58,400 nucleotides of DNA from Rhodanobacter sp. (GTDB lineage Bacteria; Pseudomonadota; Gammaproteobacteria; Xanthomonadales; Rhodanobacteraceae), in assembly GCA_004298015.1 (NCBI GenBank), contig SCSE01000058.1:1-58400 (forward strand), read 5' to 3'. A program made the position numbers and the translations under genes. The notes below the pieces were generated by a model. That model had not been told where the DNA came from. It ran no database searches and was given only the letters and a program-made list of their open reading frames with translations. Positions 9,649 through 20,087 of the stretch are shown one piece after another. Each line of letters begins with the position of its first letter. The first letter of the stretch is position 1.

Positions 9649-11589
9649 TCAGTCAGGCAGCACGATGTCGTGCTTGCGAATCTTGCGGTACAGCGTATTG
9701 CGGCTGACCCCCAGCGTGGCTGCCGTGCGGCTGATATTCCAGTGCATTCTCTCGAGTTCGCGCCGCAGCGCGTCACGCTCGGCTGTGCGCAGTGGTCCGG
9801 GGCCCTCGGTAGGGACAATCGACGGAGGCAGCCCGGTCCGGGAACGGGTACTGACGAGCTCGCTACCGAGATGGCTGAGATCGATCATGCCGTCGCTGCC
9901 ACACAGTGCGGCAGCCGTTCGCAGCACATTGCGAAGTTGGCGGATGTTGCCCGGCCACGGGTAGTCAAGCAGTTGCTCCATCGCCGCATCATCGATTTGC
10001 GGTAGCGGTCCCTGCGGGCTTTCCTCACGCAGCAGGATCTGGATCAGCTGCGCCTTGTCGGTCCGTTCGTGCAAGGTCGGCAAGTCGAGAGTGATGCCGT
10101 TGAGGCGATAGTACAGATCTTCGCGGAAGCTGCCTTGCTGCATCATCTGCTGCAGGTCGTGGTGGGTAGCGCTGATCACGTGCAGATCGACCGGGATCGC
10201 GCTGTCGCCACCGAGCGGGACGATTTCGTGTTCCTCGAGCACCCGCAGCAAGCGCGTCTGGAGGATCAGCGGCATGTCGCCAATCTCGTCGAGAAACAAC
10301 GTGCCGCCGCTGGACTGGCGAATCTTTCCTACATGTCCTTCGCGGGCGGCATCGGTGAATGCGCCACGGGTGTAGCCGAACAGCTCGCTTTCGATCAGGG
10401 ATTCCGGGATCGCGGCACAGTTGACTGCCACAAACGGGCGGTCGGCCCAACTGCTCGACTGATGCAGGGCTTTGGCGAAGACCTCCTTGCCGGTACCGGT
10501 AGCGCCCTGCAGCAGGATCGGTACCCGCCGACCAAACAGCTTGCGCGCGCAATTGAGGTTGCGCTGCATCCGCGGGTCGCTGCCAATGTGCTGGCGCGAC
10601 GGCTCGGTGGTCTGCATCGCCACGGTTGCGGCCGAATTCTGATTGCAACGTCCGAGCGGCGCCCGCGCATTGGCGAAAAAGCGGCGACCGTAGGCAATGT
10701 CGCGCATGGGCCACAACGTGGTCGGCTCGTTGGCGGCACGCTGTTCCAGGGTGGCAAAGTCCAGCGGGATGACTTCCTCCAGCAAGCGACCGACCAGCTT
10801 GTCGCGCTCATTCATGCCCAGCTGGATCAGTGCGCTTTCGTTGACCGCGATGATGTGGCCGCTGCCATCGATGGCGATCAGTGCCTCATGCAAAAGGCCG
10901 ACGAACTCCGCCCGACTGTGAAAGCGCAGGATCCATGCATCCTGAAACTGGCTCAGGAAGTGGCAGCGAGAGATCAGGTTTGCCGACATGTTGACCAGCG
11001 CCATGGTATGGCTCTGTACCAGGCGGGTGTCGGCCGAGCTTGCCGCCGAGGCATCGAGCACGGCCAGCACATCACCGTTGACGTCAAGAATCGGGGCGCC
11101 GCAGCAGGACAGGCCGGCGTTGTACTGTCGGAAATGCTCGCCGCAATGAACAATCACCGGCATCCGTTCGGCGATTGCCGTACCCAGGCCGTTGGTGCCC
11201 TCGTTCTGCTCGCTCCACACCGCGCCAATCCACAAGCCCGCGCCACGGAACTCGCGTTTCATGTGCGGGTCGGTAACCGCGCTCAACACCACCGCATCGG
11301 CATCGCTGAGGATGACGGCGTAGCCGGAACCGGCAATCTGTTCGTAGAGGTTTTCCATCTCCGCGCGGGCAACGTTCAACAGCTCCCCAAGCTTCTGTTG
11401 GCGGTCACCCAGCGAATGCGTATCAAGCACGATCGTGTTGCGCTTGGCATCGGGCTCCATGCTGTAGCGGTTGAAGCAGCGATCCCAGGAACTTGTCACA
11501 TGGGGGGCTACCCGGGCAGTGCCCATGCGTGCGCGCAGCAAACTGGCGATCTGCGACGACGGCTGACGACCCGACAGGGCGTGGTTCAT
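9649..11589 (-). CDS. AcoR-type sigma-54-dependent transcriptional activator (GAF-AAA+-Fis)
   Basis: This 646-residue regulator activates sigma-54 RNA polymerase from upstream sites. A GAF-like sensor domain spans about residues 85-190 (GTNGLGTAI, CGAPILDVNGDVLAVLD), and a PAS-like segment about 230-275. The AAA+ domain has Walker A GATGTGKE (362-369) and Walker B GGTLFLDEIGD (428-438). A Fis-type helix-turn-helix (SRTAATLGVSRNTLYRKI) lies at the end. The sigma-54-contact loop reads GAFTDA at 409-414 rather than the usual GAFTGA. The gene lies between the sigma-54-driven receptor and the sigma-54-driven porin, and is the obvious candidate activator of both. Inducer unknown; an alcohol or aldehyde is likely given the family and context. 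Confidence 0.9.
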   Translation of the reverse strand: MNHALSGRQPSSQIASLLRARMGTARVAPHVTSSWDRCFNRYSMEPDAKRNTIVLDTHSLGDRQQKLGELLNVARAEMENLYEQIAGSGYAVILSDADAVVLSAVTDPHMKREFRGAGLWIGAVWSEQNEGTNGLGTAIAERMPVIVHCGEHFRQYNAGLSCCGAPILDVNGDVLAVLDASAASSADTRLVQSHTMALVNMSANLISRCHFLSQFQDAWILRFHSRAEFVGLLHEALIAIDGSGHIIAVNESALIQLGMNERDKLVGRLLEEVIPLDFATLEQRAANEPTTLWPMRDIAYGRRFFANARAPLGRCNQNSAATVAMQTTEPSRQHIGSDPRMQRNLNCARKLFGRRVPILLQGATGTGKEVFAKALHQSSSWADRPFVAVNCAAIPESLIESELFGYTRGAFTDAAREGHVGKIRQSSGGTLFLDEIGDMPLILQTRLLRVLEEHEIVPLGGDSAIPVDLHVISATHHDLQQMMQQGSFREDLYYRLNGITLDLPTLHERTDKAQLIQILLREESPQGPLPQIDDAAMEQLLDYPWPGNIRQLRNVLRTAAALCGSDGMIDLSHLGSELVSTRSRTGLPPSIVPTEGPGPLRTAERDALRRELERMHWNISRTAATLGVSRNTLYRKIRKHDIVLPD

Positions 11590-11748
11590 GATCCGTTCTC
11601 CCTCGTTGCCGATGCATCACGACATGGTTGGTCGGGGACCTGGCCGTGCGTGGTGACGGCGTGATGCGGGCAACCCGGTGACTAGCATTGCGCGCAAGTC
11701 CCGGGGCTGCAAACTGCAGTGCAACATGCCTCGTGATCGTGTGCGCCA

Positions 11749-11765
11749 TTTGGCACGCACTGTCA
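11749..11765 (+). promoter_or_regulatory. candidate upstream activator site of the porin
   Basis: TTTGGCACGCACTGTCA agrees at 15 of 17 positions with TTTGGCACGCTGTGTCA at 24628-24644, which precedes another sigma-54 promoter. Each ends 101-102 bp before the GC of its -12 element. It overlaps an inverted repeat with GTGCG/CGCAC arms at 11741-11760. In the 418-bp gap 11590-12007 I see this site, the promoter below and no gene. Confidence 0.5.
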
Positions 11766-11852
11766 CGTTCGTGCTGCGCCATTAAAGCAACAGATCCCGG
11801 AATTTCCCCACGGCGGATGCCGAAAGGACACGGGGGCACAAGCCATCCGGCG

Positions 11853-11869
11853 TTGGCGTGGGTCTTGCG
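11853..11869 (+). promoter_or_regulatory. sigma-54 promoter of the porin gene
   Basis: TTGGCGTGGGTCTTGCG has GG (11855-11856) and GC (11867-11868) 10 bases apart, with a full TTGC at -12 and TTGGC at -24. The predicted start is near 11880, giving a leader of about 128 nt to the ATG at 12008. Confidence 0.6.
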
Positions 11870-12007
11870 TAGCTCGACCACGACTGCGGGAGATCTGGCT
11901 TTGCCAGGCGACGCGTGGTGGGTGCGAACGGCCGGAGTACGTTCGTGCAAACGGTGGCGCATCGACGGATATCGCGATGTTGCCGTCATCCATGGGGAGA
12001 TAACATC

Positions 12008-13207
12008 ATGAAGCAGATCGAGTGGGGTAACGGCACGCGAGTGCGCCGGGTATGGCCGGGTGGGCTGGGCACCGCGCTGGTGCTGCTGGGTCTGGCGGGG
12101 TATCCGCTGTCGGGCGCGGCCACCGAATTCAAGGGCGACAACTGGACCGTGGACATCAGCGGTTTCGTCAACGCCTACTACACCACGGTGAGCTGTACCG
12201 GTGCGACGGTTGGAGGTACCGCGCTGGCCAGTCGGGCGCTGGGTTGCGGCGGGCAGCAGAACCGCACGACGATCGGCAACGGCCTGCTGCCCAATGCGCT
12301 GATCACCAAGTTCAGCAGCCAGCAGGAGGGCATCGATGTCAGTGCGCAGATCGGCATCATGGCGCACACTGCCACCTCCGATGCGCTGTCGCCGAACAGC
12401 GGGGTCGATGTGCGCCAGGCGTATTTCACTCTCGGCACGCCGGACTTCGGCACCGTCAAGCTGGGGCGCGATTACGGCATCTTCGGTGCCAATGCGATCC
12501 TCACCGACATGACCCTGCTGGGCGTGGGCGCGCCGATCCAGGCGACCCAGCGCGGACGGGTGACGCTGGGACACATCGGGGCCGGCTATACCTACCTGGG
12601 CAGCTACGGGCAGATCGTCTACACCACGCCGGGCAAGGGCGGGCTGAGTTTCAGCGGCGGTGTATTCAGCCCGGTCAACAACACCGGGATCTACGACTCG
12701 CGCTCGGCACCGCAGGTGCAGGCGCAGCTGTCCTACAGCGGCGGCGGGCTGAAGGCCTGGATCGGCGCCAAGACGCAGCGCTTCTATGCGGTGGCCGGCT
12801 CGGCTGCGCAACCGGCCGACTTCACCATGAGCGCAGGCGAGATCGGCGCGTCGTACACGCTGGGTCACTTCAGCGTGCTGGGCAATGTGCAGTCCGGTCG
12901 TGGCATCGGCATCCTGACCGACGGCGATCAGGGCGATGTGAAGGGCACCAACTACCTGCTGCAAGGCACCTACGCGGCGACCGGCAAGTTGAAGCTGGGG
13001 CTGAGCGGTGGCGTGAGCCGCAACCAGGACAACCGGGTCAGTACGGCGCGCTTCAAGTCCAACAGCAACGTCACCGCGGGCGCCTACTACGCACTGACCA
13101 GGAGCGTGACGCTGGATCTCGAGCTCAGCCAGACGCGCTCGAAGGACTTCGCCGGCAACACCGCACGGATGAACGGCGTGGCCATCGGCGGCATCCTGTT
13201 TTTCTGA
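12008..13207 (+). CDS. Gram-negative porin
   Basis: This is a 399-residue trimeric-type outer-membrane porin. A signal peptide (ALVLLGLAGYPLSGAAT) leads into WTVDISGFVNAYYT, a typical first strand. Later strands include QAYFTLGTPDFGTVKLGRDYG, and the protein ends with a terminal Phe (GGILFF) as needed for barrel assembly. A strong GGGGAGA ribosome site lies just before the ATG at 12008, so I reject earlier starts in the frame. It probably lets a small hydrophilic substrate into the periplasm, possibly the alcohol oxidised by the dehydrogenase system. The sigma-54 promoter and the adjacent activator gene indicate inducible expression. Confidence 0.9.
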   Translation: MKQIEWGNGTRVRRVWPGGLGTALVLLGLAGYPLSGAATEFKGDNWTVDISGFVNAYYTTVSCTGATVGGTALASRALGCGGQQNRTTIGNGLLPNALITKFSSQQEGIDVSAQIGIMAHTATSDALSPNSGVDVRQAYFTLGTPDFGTVKLGRDYGIFGANAILTDMTLLGVGAPIQATQRGRVTLGHIGAGYTYLGSYGQIVYTTPGKGGLSFSGGVFSPVNNTGIYDSRSAPQVQAQLSYSGGGLKAWIGAKTQRFYAVAGSAAQPADFTMSAGEIGASYTLGHFSVLGNVQSGRGIGILTDGDQGDVKGTNYLLQGTYAATGKLKLGLSGGVSRNQDNRVSTARFKSNSNVTAGAYYALTRSVTLDLELSQTRSKDFAGNTARMNGVAIGGILFF

Positions 13208-13233
13208 TCGTGCCCGTTTCGGGTGCTGATCGT

Positions 13234-14196
13234 TCAGCCTTCCCGGGCAGGCTCCTGGCGTGCTCGGACAGCGCCCAGCAGCGGCGCGTCGTGGCTGAGC
13301 AGGTGGGCCTCGCCATGCTGGATGATGAAGTAGCGAAACGCCTCGGCAGCTGGCGACAGCTGTCGCGACGGCATGCGCACGATGAACCAGCTGCGCATCA
13401 GCGGGGTGTCCTCGATGTCCAGCACGTGCAGCAAGCCATGTTGCAACTCCAGGCCGATGGTATGCAGTGAGAGCAGACTCAAGCCCAGCCCCGCCATGAC
13501 CGATTGCTTGATGGTCTCGTTGCTCGATACTTCCATGCTGAGGTTCGGGCCGACGTGATGTTCGGTAAAGAAGTTGTCCATCGCCGCGCGCGTCCCGGAG
13601 CCCTGCTCGCGGGCGAGAAAGGCATACGGCACCAGCGCCTCGACCGGGAGGTGCCCGAACTGGAGGAGCGGATGGCCAGGCGGGCAGACGAACACCAGCG
13701 GATGGGCAGCGAAGGGTTCGGCACGGGTGGCTATCTCACGGGGCGGCCGTCCCATCACCGAGAGGTCGACTTCGCCCTCCTTCATCATGGTGACCAGTTG
13801 TTCCCGATTCAGGGCGACGCGCAGGCGCACCTCGATGCCCGGGTGCTCCTGATGGAAGCGCGCCAGCAGTTGCGGCACGAAGTATTTGGCGGTGCTCACC
13901 ATGCCGATCGTCAGTACACCGCGATCGAGGCGCTGGAAGCTGGTCATGAAGCCCTCGGCGTCCCTCAGCGCCCCGAGCATGCGTTTGGCATGCACCAGGA
14001 AATATTCGCCAGCGGTGGAGAGCGTCAGCTGGCGACCTTCACGGTCGAACAGCGGCAGTCCGACCTGGGCTTCGAGCTCCTTGAGCTGCATCGATATCGC
14101 GGGCGGCGTGATGTGCAATTCCGCCGCCGCACTTTGACTGCTGCCTTGCCGGGCGACCTCGGCGAAAACCTGCAACTGGCGGAACGTGATATGCAT
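13234..14196 (-). CDS. cbbR: LysR-family regulator of the Calvin cycle operon
   Basis: This 320-residue LysR-type regulator has an N-terminal winged helix-turn-helix (FRQLQVFAEVARQGSSQSAAAEL, about residues 5-27) and a C-terminal effector-binding domain starting near residue 92 (GVLTIGMVSTAKYFVPQLL). It is divergent from cbbL with 114 bp between the starts, the standard CbbR arrangement. CbbR proteins sense metabolites such as NADPH, RuBP or phosphoenolpyruvate and activate the cbb operon. Its ATG at 14194-14196 is only 2 bp from a palindrome that is probably its own operator, so autorepression is likely. Confidence 0.94.
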   Translation of the reverse strand: MHITFRQLQVFAEVARQGSSQSAAAELHITPPAISMQLKELEAQVGLPLFDREGRQLTLSTAGEYFLVHAKRMLGALRDAEGFMTSFQRLDRGVLTIGMVSTAKYFVPQLLARFHQEHPGIEVRLRVALNREQLVTMMKEGEVDLSVMGRPPREIATRAEPFAAHPLVFVCPPGHPLLQFGHLPVEALVPYAFLAREQGSGTRAAMDNFFTEHHVGPNLSMEVSSNETIKQSVMAGLGLSLLSLHTIGLELQHGLLHVLDIEDTPLMRSWFIVRMPSRQLSPAAEAFRYFIIQHGEAHLLSHDAPLLGAVRARQEPAREG

Positions 14197-14198
14197 AA

Positions 14199-14214
14199 TT
14201 AAGTATTAACTTAA
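14199..14214. promoter_or_regulatory. probable CbbR operator (TTAAGT-4-ACTTAA)
   Basis: A perfect 6-bp inverted repeat with a 4-bp spacer lies in the cbbR-cbbL intergenic region, next to a second TTAACT-like copy at about 14243-14248. CbbR sites in other bacteria are AT-rich TTA/TAA palindromes in this position. This 114-bp stretch is conspicuously AT-rich against a GC-rich background and must also hold the cbbL promoter. Confidence 0.6.
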
Positions 14215-14235
14215 CTCATGAGAAACAAGTTCTGA

Positions 14236-15795
<1,560 letters not shown>

Positions 15796-15810
15796 CAGGA
15801 GCGCGCCAGC

Positions 15811-16245
15811 ATGATGACCAATCCCACCGGCAAGATCACCCAGGGCCAGTTCAGCTTTCTGCCCGAACTGACCGATGCCGAAATCCGCCTGCAGATCGAC
15901 TACGGCCTCGGCAAGAGCTACGCCTGGAGCATCGAGTACACCGATGACCCGCATCCGCGCAACACCTACTGGGAAATGTTCGGCATGCCGATGTTCGACC
16001 TGCAGGACGCCGCCGGCGTGATGATGGAGCTGGCCAGCTGCCGCAAGACCTTTCCCGGTCACTACATCCGTCTGATGGCCTTCGACTCGACACGCAATGT
16101 CGAAAGCATCGTGATGAGCTTCATCGTCAACCGGCCCGAGCACGAACCCGGCTTCGGCCTGCTGCGGCAGGAAGTGGGGGGACGCAGCATGCGCTACACC
16201 GTGCATGGCTACGCCAGCGACAAGCCGGAAGGCAGTCGTTACTGA
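15811..16245 (+). CDS. cbbS: RuBisCO small subunit, form IC
   Basis: The 144-residue small subunit caps the L8S8 holoenzyme. It begins [18 protein letters not shown] and contains [11 protein letters not shown], both typical of red-type small subunits. It also has the long C-terminal extension (about residues 105-144) that forms the central beta-barrel of the red-type enzyme. I take the first of two adjacent ATGs. Confidence 0.97.
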   Translation: MMTNPTGKITQGQFSFLPELTDAEIRLQIDYGLGKSYAWSIEYTDDPHPRNTYWEMFGMPMFDLQDAAGVMMELASCRKTFPGHYIRLMAFDSTRNVESIVMSFIVNRPEHEPGFGLLRQEVGGRSMRYTVHGYASDKPEGSRY

Positions 16246-16282
16246 CCCTGCCGTACGCCCAGTTCATCCGCGAGGTCGCGCC

Positions 16283-16963
16283 ATGCATCGTATCGCTCCA
16301 TCGATTCTTTCCGCCGACTTCGCGCGTCTCGGCGAGGAGGTGCGTAGCGTCATCGCTGCCGGTGCCGACTGGATTCATTTCGATGTCATGGACAACCATT
16401 ACGTCCCGAACCTGACCATGGGGTCGATGGTGGCGAAGGCGATCAAGCCCTGGTGTGTGCGTGCCGATGGCAGCGAGATACCGCTCGACGTGCATCTGAT
16501 GGTGGAACCGGTGGATGCGCTGGCGAGCGCTTTCGCCGAGGCCGGCGCCAATCTCATCAGTTTCCACCCCGAGGCTTCGGCACATGTCGATCGCACCTTG
16601 CAGCTGATCCGTGGCGCCGGTTGTCAGGCCGGGCTGGTGTTCAACCCGGCCACACCGTTGGATGTGCTGGAGTGGGTGATCGACAAGGTCGACCTGGTGC
16701 TGATCATGAGCGTCAACCCGGGTTTCGGCGGACAGAGCTTCCTGGACAGCGCCTTGCGCAAGACCGAGCAGGCGCGCCGTCTGATCGAGGCCAGTGGGCG
16801 CGACATCCAGCTCGAAGTCGACGGCGGTATCAAGGTCGACAATATCCGCCGCGTGGCCAGCGCCGGAGCCGACTGTTTCGTCGCCGGTTCGGCGATCTTC
16901 GGCCAGCCGGACTACCGCAAGGTGATCGATGCGATGCGCGCCGAACTCGTCGGAGTCAGCTGA
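16283..16963 (+). CDS. cbbE: ribulose-phosphate 3-epimerase
   Basis: The enzyme interconverts ribulose-5-phosphate and xylulose-5-phosphate in the regeneration phase. The 226-residue TIM barrel starts [13 protein letters not shown]. It contains the metal and catalytic segments [20 protein letters not shown] and [10 protein letters not shown], and the phosphate site EVDGGI. The ATG at 16283 gives the canonical start. The stop is 1 bp before the cbbX ATG. Confidence 0.96.
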   Translation: MHRIAPSILSADFARLGEEVRSVIAAGADWIHFDVMDNHYVPNLTMGSMVAKAIKPWCVRADGSEIPLDVHLMVEPVDALASAFAEAGANLISFHPEASAHVDRTLQLIRGAGCQAGLVFNPATPLDVLEWVIDKVDLVLIMSVNPGFGGQSFLDSALRKTEQARRLIEASGRDIQLEVDGGIKVDNIRRVASAGADCFVAGSAIFGQPDYRKVIDAMRAELVGVS

Positions 16964-16964
16964 G

Positions 16965-17915
16965 ATGAATGCACCGGATTACCACATCCCCGGGAGCGCG
17001 GCGGTTGCGCCAGCGGCGGACGCCGGACCCGACGAAATGGCCTCCGCGAGGACCGTCAACGAAGTGCTGGCGCAGAGCCAGGTCGAGTCGGTGCTTGACG
17101 AACTCGAGCGTGATCTGGTTGGCCTGGCACCGATCAAGCAGCGCATTCGCGATATCGCCGCATTGCTGGTAATCGACAAGCTGCGCATCAACCTGGGTCT
17201 GGCCGCAGAGGCACCGAGCCTGCACATGTGCTTCACCGGCAATCCCGGCACCGGCAAGACCACGGTGGCGTTGCGCATGGCCGAGATCCTGCACCGCCTC
17301 GGCTATGTGCGCAAAGGCCACCTGGTGGCGGTGACGCGCGACGACCTGGTCGGCCAGTATATCGGGCATACCGCGCCGAAGACCCGCGAGGTGCTGAAGA
17401 AGGCGATGGGCGGCGTGCTGTTCATCGACGAGGCCTACTACCTGTATCGGCCCGAGAATGAACGCGATTACGGCCAGGAGGCGATCGAGATCCTGCTGCA
17501 GGTGATGGAGAACCAGCGCGACGACCTGGTGGTGATCCTGGCCGGCTACAAGGACCGCATGGACACCTTCTTCAAGTCCAACCCGGGACTGAGTTCGCGC
17601 ATTGCCCATCACCTGGATTTCCCGGACTACGCGGTGGACGAACTGAGCCAGATCGCGCAGCGGATGCTGACGCAGCAGCACTACCATTTCGGCGACGGTG
17701 CCGAAGATGTCTTCCGCGACTACCTCGAACGGCGCATCGGCCAGCCGCACTTCGCCAATGCCCGCAGCGTGCGCAACGCACTGGACCGCGCGCGCCTGCG
17801 CCAGGCCAGCCGCCTGTTCAGCGAGCGTGATCGCGTACTGGACAAGGCCGACCTCACCACCCTCGTCCCGGCCGATCTGCTGGCCAGTCGCGTGTTTCAG
17901 AACCCGAGCTCCTGA
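16965..17915 (+). CDS. cbbX: red-type RuBisCO activase
   Basis: This AAA+ motor of 316 residues remodels inhibited red-type RuBisCO by pulling on the C-terminus of CbbL. Walker [10 protein letters not shown] lies at about 91-99 and Walker B VLFIDEA at about 151-157. The pore-loop region reads [11 protein letters not shown], and the arginine-finger and sensor region [14 protein letters not shown]. The N-terminal 40 residues are low in complexity (Ala/Pro rich) and probably flexible. Its place directly after cbbE differs from the more common cbbLSX order but keeps it in the same transcript. Confidence 0.95.
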   Translation: MNAPDYHIPGSAAVAPAADAGPDEMASARTVNEVLAQSQVESVLDELERDLVGLAPIKQRIRDIAALLVIDKLRINLGLAAEAPSLHMCFTGNPGTGKTTVALRMAEILHRLGYVRKGHLVAVTRDDLVGQYIGHTAPKTREVLKKAMGGVLFIDEAYYLYRPENERDYGQEAIEILLQVMENQRDDLVVILAGYKDRMDTFFKSNPGLSSRIAHHLDFPDYAVDELSQIAQRMLTQQHYHFGDGAEDVFRDYLERRIGQPHFANARSVRNALDRARLRQASRLFSERDRVLDKADLTTLVPADLLASRVFQNPSS

Positions 17916-17922
17916 GGTTGCC

Positions 17923-19011
17923 ATGCCGTTGTCCAAACGCCCCACCCTGACCCAGTACCTGATCGAGCAGCGCCGCCGTTTTCCGCAGGCCAGTGGCGAG
18001 TTGAATGCCTTGATCCTGGATGTGTCGATTGCCTGCAAGGCGATTGCCCGCGCAGTGGCGTTCGGCGAGCTCGGCGAAACCATGGGTGTGTCCACCGAAG
18101 GCGGCGAGGTCAATGTACAGGGCGAGGTACAGAAAAAACTCGACGTGGTCAGCAACGCCATGTTCGTGCATACCACCGAATGGTCGGGGCATCTCGCCGG
18201 CATGGCCTCGGAGGAGATGGCGGCCCCGTACCAGATTCCCGAGCCTCATCCGCGCGGGAAATACCTGCTGGTCTTCGATCCGCTGGACGGCTCCAGCAAC
18301 ATCGATGTGAATGTCTCGGTGGGCAGCATCTTCTCGATCCTGCGTGCGCCGCAGGATGTGATCGATTCCGCTCGTGACGTGGTCGAGGCGGATTTCCTGC
18401 AGCCCGGGTCGATCCAGGTCGCTGCCGGATACGCGTTGTACGGCCCCACCACGATGCTGGTGCTGACCGTCGGCAACGGCGTGGCCGGCTTCACGCTCGA
18501 TCTCAATCTCGGTGAATTCAAGCTCACGCATGCCGATATCCGGGTGCCCGAGGATGCGCACGAATTCGCCATCAACAGCTCCAACAGCCGTTTCTGGGAG
18601 CCACCGGTCACCCGCTACGTCGATGAGTGCCTGGCTGGCCGTACCGGTGTTCGCGGCAAGGATTTCAACATGCGCTGGATCGCCAGCATGGTGGCCGAAG
18701 CCCACCGGATCATGATGCGTGGCGGTGTGTTCCTGTATCCGCGCGACAGCAAGGACCCGGACAAGGCAGGACGACTGCGATTGCTGTACGAGGCCAATCC
18801 GATCGGCTTCCTGATGGAGCAGGCCGGTGGTCGTGCCAGTACCGGACGACAGCCGGTACTCGGCGTGACGCCCAGCTCGCTGCATCAGCGCATCGGCCTC
18901 GTGTTTGGCTCGAAGCATGAAGTCGAACGCATCGAAAGCTATCACCACGATACCGCCCGGCGCGAAGCGCCCAATCCGCTGTTTGTCGAACGCGGCCTGT
19001 TCCGCGACTGA
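17923..19011 (+). CDS. cbbF: fructose-1,6-bisphosphatase class I
   Basis: The enzyme hydrolyses fructose-1,6-bisphosphate, and probably sedoheptulose-1,7-bisphosphate in this setting. The 362-residue protein shows the metal and active-site motif [17 protein letters not shown] near residue 115-132. [11 protein letters not shown] and [16 protein letters not shown], the substrate-binding end, are also present. The ATG at 17923 is 7 bp after cbbX. A 174-bp repeated element begins at its stop codon. Confidence 0.96.
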   Translation: MPLSKRPTLTQYLIEQRRRFPQASGELNALILDVSIACKAIARAVAFGELGETMGVSTEGGEVNVQGEVQKKLDVVSNAMFVHTTEWSGHLAGMASEEMAAPYQIPEPHPRGKYLLVFDPLDGSSNIDVNVSVGSIFSILRAPQDVIDSARDVVEADFLQPGSIQVAAGYALYGPTTMLVLTVGNGVAGFTLDLNLGEFKLTHADIRVPEDAHEFAINSSNSRFWEPPVTRYVDECLAGRTGVRGKDFNMRWIASMVAEAHRIMMRGGVFLYPRDSKDPDKAGRLRLLYEANPIGFLMEQAGGRASTGRQPVLGVTPSSLHQRIGLVFGSKHEVERIESYHHDTARREAPNPLFVERGLFRD

Positions 19012-19182
19012 GAGGCCGTGAAAAATTCGCCCGCCTGCCGCGCTCGCCGCCAGATGCCCGTGCCGGCGGCGCATGGCGGGAAAATCCGGGTCATTGGGCT
19101 CACCCAACTCCCCAGATTTCCCCACAACTCACCTTGTCACGAACCTCTGGCGACGCTCTCGCCATGGCGTTCGATATTTTCC
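19009..19182 (+). repeat. intergenic repeat element, copy A
   Basis: This stretch starts at the cbbF stop codon and runs almost to cbbP. It aligns along its whole length, by eye at roughly three quarters identity, with the reverse complement of 28042-28214. The best-conserved blocks are CCGTGCCGGCGGC, AAATCCGGGTCAT, TTGTCAC and CGATATTTT. It holds no convincing gene. Both copies start at a stop codon, so a conserved 3' UTR or RNA element, or a dispersed genomic repeat family, are the main possibilities. Confidence 0.7.
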
Positions 19183-19202
19183 CAACCGCTGAGGAAAAGC
19201 CC

Positions 19203-20087
19203 ATGTCCGAACGCCACCCCATCATTGCGATCACGGGTTCTTCCGGTGCCGGGACCACCTCGGTGACGCGTACCTTCCAGAACATCTTCCGGCGCGAGCA
19301 GCTCAGCGCCGCAGTCGTCGAGGGCGACAGTTTTCACCGCTACGACCGGATGGAGATGCGCCAGCGGCTGGCCGAGGCCGAGCAGGATGGTGACAAGCAC
19401 TTCAGCCACTTCGGGGCCGAGAACAACCTGTTCGTCGAGCTCGAACAGATGTTCCGCGATTATGCCGACAGCGGGCGCGGTCGATGCCGCAAGTATCTGC
19501 ACGATCCCGTCGAGGCGGCGCCGTATGGCCAGGAACCGGGCACGTTCACACCGTGGGAAGACTTGCCGCAGGACACCGACCTGCTGTTCTACGAGGGGCT
19601 GCACGGTGCGGTGGTGACCCCCGAGGTCAACGTGGCCCGGCATCCGGACCTGTTGATCGGCGTGGTACCGGTGATCAACCTGGAGTGGATCCAGAAGATC
19701 TGGCGCGACAAGAACATGCGCGGCTATTCCGCCGAGGCCGTGACCGACACCATCCTGCGTCGCATGCCCGACTACGTGAACTACATCTGCCCGCAATTCT
19801 CGCAGACCCATGTGAACTTCCAGCGCGTACCGGTAGTGGATACCTCCAATCCGTTTATTGCACGGGATATCCCGACGGCGGACGAGAGCATCTGCGTGAT
19901 CCGCTTCCGCAATCCGAAGGGCATCGACTTTCCCTACCTGCTGAACATGATCCACAACTCGTCGATGTCGCGCGCCAATACCATCGTGGTGCCCGGTGGC
20001 AAAATGGAGCTGGCCATGCAGATGATCTTCACTCCCTTCATCTGGCGCATGATGGAACGGCGCAAGCACGCTATCGGGGCACTGTAA
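19203..20087 (+). CDS. cbbP: phosphoribulokinase
   Basis: It phosphorylates ribulose-5-phosphate to the RuBisCO substrate. The 294-residue protein is of the bacterial class I type. The P-loop reads GSSGAGTTS near residues 12-20. EGDSFHRYDR, HFGAENN and FYEGLHGAVV give the catalytic and substrate segments, with the Walker-B-like Glu in the last. It lies 191 bp after cbbF, the only large gap in the operon, which holds repeat copy A and could carry a secondary promoter. The stop overlaps the cbbT start (TAATG). Confidence 0.97.
   Translation: MSERHPIIAITGSSGAGTTSVTRTFQNIFRREQLSAAVVEGDSFHRYDRMEMRQRLAEAEQDGDKHFSHFGAENNLFVELEQMFRDYADSGRGRCRKYLHDPVEAAPYGQEPGTFTPWEDLPQDTDLLFYEGLHGAVVTPEVNVARHPDLLIGVVPVINLEWIQKIWRDKNMRGYSAEAVTDTILRRMPDYVNYICPQFSQTHVNFQRVPVVDTSNPFIARDIPTADESICVIRFRNPKGIDFPYLLNMIHNSSMSRANTIVVPGGKMELAMQMIFTPFIWRMMERRKHAIGAL

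Noticed and set aside
11751..11757. TGGCACG as a second -24 element before the porin
   Set aside because: No GC lies at the required spacing; instead the sequence belongs to the motif shared with 24628-24644, so it is treated as an activator site.
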